A model generated the notes under the pieces. That model made no database searches. It worked only from the letters and a program-made list of their open reading frames with translations, and had not been told where the DNA came from. The translations under genes and the position numbers were made by a program. From Sphingobacteriaceae bacterium (GTDB lineage: Bacteria; Bacteroidota; Bacteroidia; Sphingobacteriales; Sphingobacteriaceae), in assembly GCA_025450155.1 (NCBI GenBank), contig JANWIB010000015.1:1-8278 (forward strand): a stretch of DNA of 8,278 nucleotides. The letters are read 5' to 3'. Of this stretch, positions 1 through 6,250 are shown in pieces. The first letter of the stretch is position 1. Each line of letters opens with the position of its first letter.

Positions 1-758
1 CGTTTGTATGTAAAATTATCCTTGTATTGATCAAAATCTGTGTAACCCAGCGCCATATCTACTTTAGTGGTAAGTAGTGTTACTTCTTTCGTTGCCGGAT
101 TGTAATCAAAATCTAAACTAAAGTTGTCATTTCGAGCCTGTGCTACGCCACCGCCGGTAAGGTATTTAGCAGTTAAACCTCCTTTTAAGAAATGTGTCTT
201 TTTATTATATAATACGGCACCGTACGAAAGGCCTATTTCGGCAAACGCATGACCATTTGCGGCAAGGCCTCTATTGTTGATAATGTTATTATACAAATCC
301 ATATCAACCTTATTGAAACCTCTTTTTGCCAGAGACAGGAATTCGGAGTTGACACCACTGATTTGGCCAAATCCACGTACTCTTGAATTGACCGAAATAC
401 CATGATTGGGACTAATGGAAAACATGAAAGAAGGCAATCGCACTTCGGCCATAGCATCTACATTCTTTTTCTTCCCATCGTCAAGATAATACACCAAATC
501 TTCAAAATCTTTATCTTTAGGATAATGTACATAATCCCATAATTGCTTTGATTTTAAGCCGGCATAATTGTTTGATAGTACAGCATTGAACGAGAATAGA
601 TTAAACTGAAATTTATGCCTGGAATCTGCCAGATTAGCGGGGTTTAAATAAAGCGAATTGAGTTCGGAATAGTTACTGTTAGAAATACCCAAATAATTTT
701 GAGCATTAGTAGATAAAGTAATTGTTAATAAAATCGAGAGGGTGTAAAGTTTTTTCAT
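1..758 (-). CDS. DUF5723 family outer-membrane protein (partial, 3' end missing)
   Basis: The minus frame is open from an ATG at 756-758 to the left edge, giving 252 codons with no stop, so the C-terminus lies outside the window. Residues 1-20 form a signal peptide: MKK, a hydrophobic stretch, then TNAQ, where cleavage is expected. The mature N-terminus continues NYLGISNSNYSELNSLYLNP and then NLADSRHKFQFNLFS. This 'small residue, N-P, A-D-S-R' pattern is what I recognise as DUF5723, a Bacteroidetes family of predicted beta-barrel outer-membrane proteins. Alternating hydrophobic stretches rich in glycine and aromatics (for example GLSYGAVLYN) fit beta strands. The biochemical function is unknown to me. 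The gene follows the ahcY terminator on the same strand and has a candidate promoter of its own (803-810), so it is probably a separate transcript. Reading frame and secretion are well supported; the family name is recalled from pattern. Confidence 0.8.
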   Translation of the reverse strand, partial: MKKLYTLSILLTITLSTNAQNYLGISNSNYSELNSLYLNPANLADSRHKFQFNLFSFNAVLSNNYAGLKSKQLWDYVHYPKDKDFEDLVYYLDDGKKKNVDAMAEVRLPSFMFSISPNHGISVNSRVRGFGQISGVNSEFLSLAKRGFNKVDMDLYNNIINNRGLAANGHAFAEIGLSYGAVLYNKKTHFLKGGLTAKYLTGGGVAQARNDNFSLDFDYNPATKEVTLLTTKVDMALGYTDFDQYKDNFTYK

Positions 759-802
759 TCAAGAGTTTTGATCGCCTAAAAACTGATACGCATAAAAATA
801 AG

Positions 803-810
803 CAAACGTA
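803..810 (-). promoter_or_regulatory. Candidate Bacteroidetes -7 element for the DUF5723 gene
   Basis: Read on the minus strand the site is TACGTTTG, an exact match to the Bacteroidetes sigma-ABfr -7 consensus TAnnTTTG. It lies about 45 bp upstream of the ATG at 758, so a leader of roughly 35-40 nt is expected. No clear TTTG -33 box is found at 19-21 bp spacing: the best is TTAG, which falls inside the ahcY terminator hairpin. The call therefore rests on the -7 box and its position. Confidence 0.45.
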
Positions 811-824
811 ACGGGTAATATTAA

Positions 825-854
825 AATAGCCCTAAGTTTTACCTTAGGGCTATT
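825..854 (-). terminator. Rho-independent terminator of ahcY
   Basis: This is a perfect 12-bp inverted repeat, AATAGCCCTAAG and CTTAGGGCTATT, around a 6-base loop (837-842). It begins 18 bases beyond the ahcY stop codon. On the minus strand the 3' arm ends in T residues and runs on as TTTTAATATT, a short imperfect U-tract. A weaker AT-only hairpin (855-860 with 866-871) sits between the stop codon and this stem. The hairpin separates ahcY from the DUF5723 gene downstream on the same strand. Confidence 0.8.
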
Positions 855-872
855 AAAAAGTTACGCTTTTTA

Positions 873-2189
873 TTAATATCTGTAATGTTCAGGCTTGAAA
901 GGGCCTTCTACACTTACACCAATATATTCAGCCTGATGAGGGTCTAACACATCCAACTCAACGCCAATTTTTGCTAAGTGTAAGCGGGCAACTTTTTCAT
1001 CCAGGTGTTTTGGAAGGGTATAAACCTTATTTTCGTATTTACCTGGGTTTGTCCAAAGCTCCAACTGAGCAAGCGTTTGATTTGTAAACGAGTTCGACAT
1101 AACGAAAGAAGGATGGCCTGTGGCACAACCTAAGTTTACCAAACGGCCTTCGGCTAATAAAATGATGTCTTTGCCATCAATGGTATATTTATCAACCTGG
1201 GGTTTAATTTCAACTTTGGTATGGCCGTAGTTTTTATTTAACCAGGCAACATCAATTTCATTATCAAAGTGGCCAATATTGCAAACGATGGTTTTATCTT
1301 TCATCATTTTGAAATGTTCGGCACGAACAATATCGCAGTTTCCCGTAGTTGTTACCACGATATCGGCTTCCTTTATTGCGGTGGCAAATTTTTTCACTTC
1401 GTAACCTTCCATTGCAGCCTGCAACGCACAAATCGGGTCAATTTCGGTAACGATTACACGAACACCCTGAGAGCTTAATGATTCTGCAGAACCTTTACCC
1501 ACATCGCCATAACCAGCAACAACAGCTACTTTACCAGCCATCATCACATCAGTAGCACGGCGAATAGCATCTACTAATGATTCGCGACAACCATATTTAT
1601 TATCAAACTTTGATTTGGTAACCGAGTCGTTAACGTTAATAGCCGGTAAATGCAGAGTCCCATTTTTCATACGTTCATATAAGCGGTGAACTCCGGTAGT
1701 GGTTTCTTCTGATAGGCCTTTGATATCCGCGATAAGCTCTGGATATTTATCGAACACCATATTGGTTAAATCGCCGCCATCGTCTAAAATCATGTTTAAT
1801 GGTTTACGGTCTTTACCAAAGAATAAAGTTTGTTCAATACACCAATCAAATTCCTGATCATTTAATCCTTTCCAGGCATAAACCTGAATGCCTGCTGCCG
1901 CAATTGCTGCTGCCGCATGATCTTGAGTGGAGAAAATGTTACAGGATGACCAGGTAACTTCTGCACCTAATTCAACCAATGTTTCAATAAGTACTGCCGT
2001 TTGGATCGTCATGTGTAAACATCCAGCAATACGTGCCCCTTTTAAAGGTTTTGACGGGCCAAATTCTTTGCGAAGCGACATGAGCCCCGGCATTTCTGCT
2101 TCAGCTAATTGAATCTCTTTGCGTCCCCATTCGGCAAGGGCAATGTCCTTAACTTTGTAAGGAAGGTAAGTTGTCTCTACTGATGACAT
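873..2189 (-). CDS. ahcY: Adenosylhomocysteinase (S-adenosyl-L-homocysteine hydrolase)
   Basis: This cytosolic, NAD-dependent enzyme reversibly splits S-adenosylhomocysteine into adenosine and homocysteine. It removes the product that inhibits methyltransferases and feeds the methionine cycle. The 438-residue protein is full length for the short form of the family (human 432) and lacks the roughly 40-residue insertion of some bacterial forms. Visible landmarks are CLHMT at 57-61, LDDGGDLT at 135-142, SEETTTGVHR at 160-169, TKSKFDN at 191-197 followed by Cys201, the Rossmann glycine motif GYGDVGKG at 226-233, and the C-terminal KPEHYRY, whose Lys and Tyr reach the partner subunit's NAD. By alignment to the human enzyme from memory, the active-site residues Asp137, Glu162, Lys192, Asp196, Asn197 and Cys201 are all present. 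The ATG at 2189 has no Shine-Dalgarno site, as is usual in Bacteroidetes. The gene appears monocistronic, with a promoter at 2213-2244 and a terminator at 825-854. Confidence 0.98.
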   Translation of the reverse strand: MSSVETTYLPYKVKDIALAEWGRKEIQLAEAEMPGLMSLRKEFGPSKPLKGARIAGCLHMTIQTAVLIETLVELGAEVTWSSCNIFSTQDHAAAAIAAAGIQVYAWKGLNDQEFDWCIEQTLFFGKDRKPLNMILDDGGDLTNMVFDKYPELIADIKGLSEETTTGVHRLYERMKNGTLHLPAINVNDSVTKSKFDNKYGCRESLVDAIRRATDVMMAGKVAVVAGYGDVGKGSAESLSSQGVRVIVTEIDPICALQAAMEGYEVKKFATAIKEADIVVTTTGNCDIVRAEHFKMMKDKTIVCNIGHFDNEIDVAWLNKNYGHTKVEIKPQVDKYTIDGKDIILLAEGRLVNLGCATGHPSFVMSNSFTNQTLAQLELWTNPGKYENKVYTLPKHLDEKVARLHLAKIGVELDVLDPHQAEYIGVSVEGPFKPEHYRY

Positions 2190-2212
2190 AGTTTTTTGTT
2201 TTTAATGAACTG

Positions 2213-2244
2213 CAAAATTACCTCATTACCCTGTGAATATCAAA
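2213..2244 (-). promoter_or_regulatory. ahcY promoter (Bacteroidetes sigma-ABfr type)
   Basis: On the minus strand TTTG (2241-2244) is followed after exactly 20 bp by TAATTTTG (2213-2220). This is a complete match to the Bacteroidetes primary promoter consensus TTTG, 19-21 bp, TAnnTTTG. The -7 box ends 23 bp before the ahcY ATG, so the leader is only about 15-20 nt. That is too short for a riboswitch. It is the best promoter in the window. Confidence 0.7.
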
Positions 2245-2325
2245 CTTTTAATAAGCTTTACGCTTTTAGTATGATTTCTGACATTGTTTTGATAGATTGC
2301 TATCGGGCAACAGTAATTAATGTCT

Positions 2326-2333
2326 TATTTTTG
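2326..2333 (+). promoter_or_regulatory. Candidate -7 element for the bacilliredoxin gene
   Basis: The site reads TATTTTTG, an exact TAnnTTTG match, 17 bp before the ATG at 2351. The nearest upstream TTG (2297-2299) is 26 bp away, longer than the usual spacing, so no good -33 box supports it. If it is real, the transcript would have a leader of only about 10 nt. Confidence 0.4.
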
Positions 2334-2350
2334 GGAATTAATAAATCGTA

Positions 2351-2764
2351 ATGATGTATCCAGAATATTTAGTTGAGCCCATGCGCAAAGACCTTACCGA
2401 TGTGGGTTTTGAGGAACTGAAAACTGCTGAAGAAGTAGAGCAGGCAATACAAGCGGAAGGAACCGTTTTCGTTGTTGTGAATTCTGTTTGCGGATGTGCT
2501 GCCGCTAATGCACGTCCTGCGGCAAAAATTGCTGCTCAGAATGAAAAACACCCCGATAAATTAGTTACTGTTTTTGCAGGGATGGAAAAAGAAGCGGTTG
2601 ATAAGGCTCGTGCCTATATGCTACCCTATCCGCCATCATCTCCATCAATGGCTTTGTTTAAAGACGGAAAGTTAATGCACGTTATTGAGCGTTATCAAAT
2701 AGAGGGCCGCCCGGCGCAAGTAATTGCTGATAACCTGATTGGTGCTTTTGAACAATATTGTTGA
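2351..2764 (+). CDS. BrxA/BrxB (YphP/YqiW) family bacilliredoxin
   Basis: This is a small cytosolic thiol-disulfide protein with a thioredoxin-like fold. Bacilliredoxins remove bacillithiol from S-bacillithiolated proteins after oxidative stress. The sequence closely follows Bacillus subtilis YphP as I recall it: VEPMRKDLTDVGFEEL at 8-23, VVNSVCGCAAANARPA at 42-57, VTVFAGMEKEA at 72-82, SSPSMALF at 96-103 (containing the conserved proline of the fold) and a terminal Cys137. The active-site motif is CGC (Cys47 and Cys49), a CxC in place of the thioredoxin CxxC, which defines the family. The 137-residue length is slightly below the 144 of the Bacillus proteins. Two consecutive ATG codons (2351 and 2354) could start it. 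The gene stands alone, divergent from ahcY across about 160 bp. Membership is secure; the physiological substrate in this organism is inferred. Confidence 0.93.
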   Translation: MMYPEYLVEPMRKDLTDVGFEELKTAEEVEQAIQAEGTVFVVVNSVCGCAAANARPAAKIAAQNEKHPDKLVTVFAGMEKEAVDKARAYMLPYPPSSPSMALFKDGKLMHVIERYQIEGRPAQVIADNLIGAFEQYC

Positions 2765-2765
2765 T

Positions 2766-2796
2766 ATCAAGAAGCCCGGAAAGCAGGCTTCTTGAT
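2766..2796. terminator. Shared hairpin terminator between convergent genes
   Basis: A perfect 11-bp inverted repeat, ATCAAGAAGCC and GGCTTCTTGAT, surrounds a 9-base loop (2777-2785). It starts one base after the bacilliredoxin stop codon and lies 17 bp from the 3' end of the convergent transglutaminase-like gene at 2813. Neither side has a long T-run (TTTAATAAT on the plus side, ATCAACAATA on the minus side), so it could act in both directions but less cleanly than the ahcY terminator. Confidence 0.65.
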
Positions 2797-2812
2797 TTAA
2801 TAATGCCTTAGC

Positions 2813-3883
2813 CTATAATCGATATTCTACTTTAATTTTCGGATTGTATAGCATAGAACTTTTTCCAACTTTTTGGATAACTTCCATCGAGTTTAAAGTG
2901 ATATTGTTATCCAACAATGTTTCTCCAATAATGAAATCCTTGGTTGTGGTTTCTGCCAGATAAAATTTCCCCTCGTTTATGATGTAGTTATAGGAGTTTA
3001 CTTTGGGAAAATTTCCTGCCACCAGTACACAAATATGGTTTTTTAAATAGGCTAATCGATAGTCAACGTCAAGTTGTTCCAGCATAGAGGCAAATAATAT
3101 TGTTTTCCCGCTACAATCAGATTTTTTAGTCATTAAAACTTCATTTGCCCGTTTCAGAACCTCTACACTATAATTGGCTTCATCATCGTCGTATTGGATT
3201 TCATTGGTCACAAAAGTTAAAACTTTCTGTACTCTTTCTTCCTTAGTTTTGCATCCTTTTGTGATTTTATCAACCAATCGTTTTACGGAAGGCTCTCCCT
3301 GTATGGAAACCATAGCTCCATGATTAAAGCTGTAGGTGGATCGGCTGTATTCTGAACTTTTAAAAATTCTTAACTCTCCTCCGTAAACAGATCGGTTTTT
3401 TAAATAATCTTCTAACTCCTTTTCGGTTATAGAATAGGTGTATTCAGGATAATAGATATTAAAAGTTAGCTGTTTGGGGATGATGAAATCATTTACCGGA
3501 AATCTGAAAAAAATGTGATTCTTTTTGTATAAGATATAACTGCCTAAAGCCAAACGCCCCTCTTCTGTTTTTGCTATCTCAATATGGTTTTTATTCTTTG
3601 TTAGTTTTTTAAATGTGGTTTCTTTATCAAATTTTTCTTTTTCTATAGAGAAATACAACAAACCACTATCCAGATCATACATTTCTAATTCTGCATCTGT
3701 CCCTGTTAGCTGTTTGCAGAAATCTTCATGAGTATACATGGGATCAGAAAGGTAATTTAAGATTACATTTCTTCTACTTTCTTCATCGTTTTCTGCTGTT
3801 TTGAAAAACAGGTTTTTACAAACAAAAACGAATGCAACAGCAGCAATTATAATAAATAGTACAAGTGTGGTTTTCTTCTTCAT
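2813..3883 (-). CDS. Membrane-anchored transglutaminase-like protein
   Basis: The protein has 356 residues. Residues 1-4 are MKKK, followed by one hydrophobic segment at about 6-22, so it is either a signal anchor or an uncleaved signal placing the rest in the periplasm. Residues 30-200 have no recognised motif. Residues about 205-315 look like a transglutaminase-like (papain-fold) core: a helix (KEERVQKVLTFVTNEIQY), then KKSDCSGKTILFASML with candidate nucleophile Cys257, NHICVLVAG with His283, and FYLAETTT with Glu311 where an Asp is more usual in the Cys-His-Asp triad. Such domains can be proteases, amidases or cross-linkers, so no substrate can be named. The start is the ATG 39 bp after the cdaA stop codon, so the gene is probably the last in a folP-cdaA operon. 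By eye it is more AT-rich than ahcY and cdaA. The domain call is moderately strong; the function is unknown. Confidence 0.75.
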   Translation of the reverse strand: MKKKTTLVLFIIIAAVAFVFVCKNLFFKTAENDEESRRNVILNYLSDPMYTHEDFCKQLTGTDAELEMYDLDSGLLYFSIEKEKFDKETTFKKLTKNKNHIEIAKTEEGRLALGSYILYKKNHIFFRFPVNDFIIPKQLTFNIYYPEYTYSITEKELEDYLKNRSVYGGELRIFKSSEYSRSTYSFNHGAMVSIQGEPSVKRLVDKITKGCKTKEERVQKVLTFVTNEIQYDDDEANYSVEVLKRANEVLMTKKSDCSGKTILFASMLEQLDVDYRLAYLKNHICVLVAGNFPKVNSYNYIINEGKFYLAETTTKDFIIGETLLDNNITLNSMEVIQKVGKSSMLYNPKIKVEYRL

Positions 3884-3922
3884 TTAAGTTAAGTCAATCA
3901 GGGTGTCGCTACGTATTATCGT

Positions 3923-4714
3923 TTAAAAGGCTTTATTCAAAAAGCGTTCTAAATCCTCTAGGTTGACATTCATTTTAACATGTCCTTGTTTAACGCAAGC
4001 AATTTCTCCGGTTTCTTCAGAAACGATGATCGCTACGGCATCGCTCATCTCAGATATCCCGATTCCAGCACGATGTCTTAAGCCGAACTGGGCAGGAAGT
4101 TTTTCGTTGTCTGTTAACGGAAGAATACAACTGGCTACTTTTATTTTTCCATCAGAAATTACCACAGCACCGTCATGCAGAGGGCTATGTTTTTGAAAAA
4201 TAGCCTCTAAAAGTCGTCGTGATATATGTGCGTCTATTGCTTCTCCACTATTTTGGTAGTATTGTTCGTCGAAATATTTTGCCAAAATGATTAAAGCACC
4301 TGTTCGGGTCTTTTGCATGTTTTTACAGGCTTCAATAATGGGTTCTATGTAAACCAGGTTGGTTTGTTCTTCTACCTTCCTTTTGAAGAAGAAGGTTAGC
4401 CAAACTTTATTTTTCTGGATAAATGCATTTTTACCAATCAGCAATAAAAAACGCCGAATTTCTTGTTGGAAAACAATAACAATAGCCAGAAAACCAATGC
4501 TGACAAAGCCACCAAGAATTTCTGTTAACAACCTCATTTGGGCCTGTTTAACCACTAAATAAACCAGGTAAATGATAATAAAACCCGAAACGATATTAAC
4601 CGCTATGGTGCCACGAATAAGATTGTAGATATAATAGATAATAAATGCAACCATCAGAATATCTACGATATCTAAAAACCGGATGTTTAAAAAGCTGAAG
4701 TCTAAATTCTGCAT
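3923..4714 (-). CDS. cdaA: Membrane diadenylate cyclase CdaA (DacA)
   Basis: CdaA condenses two ATP molecules into the second messenger cyclic di-AMP, which in many bacteria controls potassium and osmolyte transport and cell-wall homeostasis. The 263-residue protein has the family layout: three N-terminal membrane helices at about 16-33, 36-55 and 66-84, a short linker (FQQEIRRFL at 82-90), then the cytosolic DAC (DisA_N) domain at about 120-245. The two diagnostic motifs are intact: SPLHDGAVVI at 177-186, containing DGA, and GLRHRAGIGISE at 211-222, containing RHR. The length is typical. It lies 47 bp downstream of folP on the same strand, consistent with co-transcription. The partners usual in Firmicutes, cdaR (YbbR domains) and glmM, are not next to it; a transglutaminase-like gene follows instead. 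The identification is very secure; the physiological targets in this lineage are not shown. Confidence 0.96.
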   Translation of the reverse strand: MQNLDFSFLNIRFLDIVDILMVAFIIYYIYNLIRGTIAVNIVSGFIIIYLVYLVVKQAQMRLLTEILGGFVSIGFLAIVIVFQQEIRRFLLLIGKNAFIQKNKVWLTFFFKRKVEEQTNLVYIEPIIEACKNMQKTRTGALIILAKYFDEQYYQNSGEAIDAHISRRLLEAIFQKHSPLHDGAVVISDGKIKVASCILPLTDNEKLPAQFGLRHRAGIGISEMSDAVAIIVSEETGEIACVKQGHVKMNVNLEDLERFLNKAF

Positions 4715-4761
4715 CGGGATGAAAAATACAAATTATTAGCGAATAAGCTTTTTTCTTTAGG

Positions 4762-5655
4762 TCACTTCTGTATAAATTTCACTTTCTCTACCATCTTTAC
4801 TGCTTCAACGGCTGGCTTTACATCATGCACTCGTAAAATAGATACTCCTTTTAGTAAGGCAATCGTATTGGCAACGGTAGTTCCGTTTAATGCTTCGTCT
4901 GCAGTAGTATCCAAAACGGTGTATATCATAGATTTTCTGGAAACTCCCGCCAGAATTGGAGCGCCTATAGATTTAAGCTGATCTAATTTGGTTAGTAACT
5001 GATAGTTGTGTTCGATAGATTTGGCAAATCCAAAGCCCGGATCAATAATTAGGTCTTTAACGCCCATCTCTTTTAAGGCGTTTACTTTATTTAATAAGTA
5101 TTTGCTGATCTCATAAAGCAAATTATCGTAATGGGTATTTTGCTGCATCGTTTGCGGAGTTCCCTTCATGTGCATTAAAATGTAGGGGACGTTTAGCCGG
5201 ACAATGGTTTCAAACATCAGGCTATCCATTTCTCCGGCAGAAATGTCATTAATGATATGAGCGCCTTCAGCAATAGCGGCCTCGGCAATATTCGCCCGGA
5301 AGGTGTCGACGGAAATTACCGCCTTTGGAAATGTTTTAACCACCGCTTTTAAAACCGGGATTAACCGGCTTAACTCCTCTTCCGGAGTAATATGTTCGGC
5401 TTTTGGCCGGGATGAGTAGGCGCCAATATCAATGATGTCTGCACCTTCCATCAGTAGGATTTCAGCTTTTTTTAGAGCGCTTGAAACATCATTATTTCTC
5501 CCGCCATCATAAAAAGAATCGGGGGTAAGATTTAAAATACCCATTACTTTGGGCGTTGAAAGCTCCATCAAATTGCCCCGGATGTTCAATGTTTTCTTTT
5601 GATGAAAGCCAAAAGGAGAGTTATTATGATGAAAATCTGTATTTTTATCCGTCAT
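4762..5655 (-). CDS. folP: Dihydropteroate synthase
   Basis: DHPS joins p-aminobenzoate to dihydropterin pyrophosphate to form dihydropteroate in cytosolic folate synthesis; it is the sulfonamide target. From the ATG at 5655 the protein has 297 residues (TIM barrel). Motifs in that numbering are MGILNLTPDSF (38-48), DIGAYSSRP (76-84), SVD (Asp117), NDIS (136-139), MHMKGTP (161-167), DPGFGFAKS (205-213), SRKS (239-242) and LRVHD (274-278). Loop 2 reads GAYSSRPK where Escherichia coli has GGESTRPG. The AYSSRP form is, as I recall, usual in Bacteroidetes, but Lys in place of the following Gly stands out. The frame could begin three codons earlier at a TTG (5664), but the ATG is preferred. About 20 residues precede the first family-like segment (LNIRGNL). 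folP probably leads an operon with cdaA, a pairing I recall from other Bacteroidetes genomes. Confidence 0.96.
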   Translation of the reverse strand: MTDKNTDFHHNNSPFGFHQKKTLNIRGNLMELSTPKVMGILNLTPDSFYDGGRNNDVSSALKKAEILLMEGADIIDIGAYSSRPKAEHITPEEELSRLIPVLKAVVKTFPKAVISVDTFRANIAEAAIAEGAHIINDISAGEMDSLMFETIVRLNVPYILMHMKGTPQTMQQNTHYDNLLYEISKYLLNKVNALKEMGVKDLIIDPGFGFAKSIEHNYQLLTKLDQLKSIGAPILAGVSRKSMIYTVLDTTADEALNGTTVANTIALLKGVSILRVHDVKPAVEAVKMVEKVKFIQK

Positions 5656-5687
5656 TAAGAACAAAATACCGATAATTTCATCGTTCT

Positions 5688-5722
5688 AACAAATACAAAA
5701 AACGTTTTGGCAACAAATACAA
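5688..5722. repeat. 11-bp direct repeat in the folP/DUF1599 divergent region
   Basis: AACAAATACAA occurs at 5688-5698 and again at 5712-5722, start to start 24 bp. The first copy lies in the 51-bp gap between the divergent genes and the second covers codons 2-6 of the DUF1599 gene. Read on the minus strand each copy contains TGTATTTG, one mismatch from the Bacteroidetes -7 consensus, so one copy may be part of the folP promoter. It could also be an operator or chance in AT-rich DNA. Confidence 0.35.
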
Positions 5723-6249
5723 CAGCAGAGTACGACGCAGTAATACGAGTTTGCAAAGAACTCTTTTTAAAAAAGACAAAAGATTATGGAACCGCCTGGC
5801 GCATACTGCGTCTTGCATCCATTACCGATCAGATTTTCATCAAAGCACAGCGTATCAGAACGCTTGAAGAAAAACAGGTATCGAAAGTTGGTGAGGATAT
5901 TGTATCGGAATATATCGGTATTATTAATTATTGTGTGATAGCCATGATGCAGTTAGAGATGGATGAAAACTCACCTACAGAAATGAAAGTGGAAGAGGTA
6001 GAGTTAGTTTTTGACAAAAAGATTGCTGAAACAAAAGAACTGATGTTTGCCAAAAACCACGATTATGGCGAAGCCTGGCGAGATATGCGCATCAACTCGT
6101 TAACAGATTTGATTTTAATGAAATTGCTTCGGGTGAAACAGATTGAAGATAATCTGGGCCAAACGCTTGCTTCTGAAGGAGTTAAAGCCAATTATCAGGA
6201 CATGCTGAATTATGCTGCTTTTGCGTTGATAAAATTAGGAATTAAATAA
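5707..6249 (+). CDS. DUF1599 protein with two tandem copies of the domain
   Basis: The 180-residue, mostly helical, probably cytosolic protein is made of two copies of one domain, at about 18-84 and 111-178. Both carry the same spaced residues: DYG (26-28 and 119-121), WR (31-32 and 124-125), Arg (35 and 128), TD (40-41 and 133-134), Lys (46 and 139), Arg (49 and 142) and NY (74-75 and 168-169). I recognise this as DUF1599, found in Bacteroidetes and phages; I recall it being linked to nucleotide-modification systems, which is not evidence of that role here. The start must be the TTG at 5707: the frame's upstream stop is at 5656-5658, no ATG or GTG lies between, and the first ATG would remove nearly all of copy 1. 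It is first in a tight operon, one base before the next gene. The molecular function is unknown. Confidence 0.85.
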   Translation: MATNTTAEYDAVIRVCKELFLKKTKDYGTAWRILRLASITDQIFIKAQRIRTLEEKQVSKVGEDIVSEYIGIINYCVIAMMQLEMDENSPTEMKVEEVELVFDKKIAETKELMFAKNHDYGEAWRDMRINSLTDLILMKLLRVKQIEDNLGQTLASEGVKANYQDMLNYAAFALIKLGIK

Positions 6250-6250
6250 T

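Noticed and set aside
233..457. 74-codon minus-strand open frame
   Set aside because: It lies inside the DUF5723 gene in another frame, has no recognisable domain, and the true frame shows a signal peptide and family pattern.
1269..1478. Plus-strand open frame within ahcY
   Set aside because: It is antisense to a highly conserved gene, shows no domain and has no promoter.
1927..2112. Second plus-strand open frame within ahcY
   Set aside because: It is an antisense shadow of the ahcY N-terminal coding region with no protein-like features.
2190..2350. Possible SAH riboswitch upstream of ahcY
   Set aside because: The promoter sits 23 bp from the start codon, leaving a leader of about 15-20 nt, too short for any known SAH riboswitch.
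2369..2551. Minus-strand open frame within the bacilliredoxin gene
   Set aside because: It is antisense to a clear YphP/YqiW family protein and is low in complexity.
3884..3922. Small hairpin near the cdaA 3' end (GCTTT and AAAGC)
   Set aside because: The stem is only 5 bp, lies mostly in the cdaA coding end and has no T-run.
3963..4562. Two plus-strand open frames within cdaA
   Set aside because: They are antisense shadows of a gene whose DGA and RHR motifs are intact.
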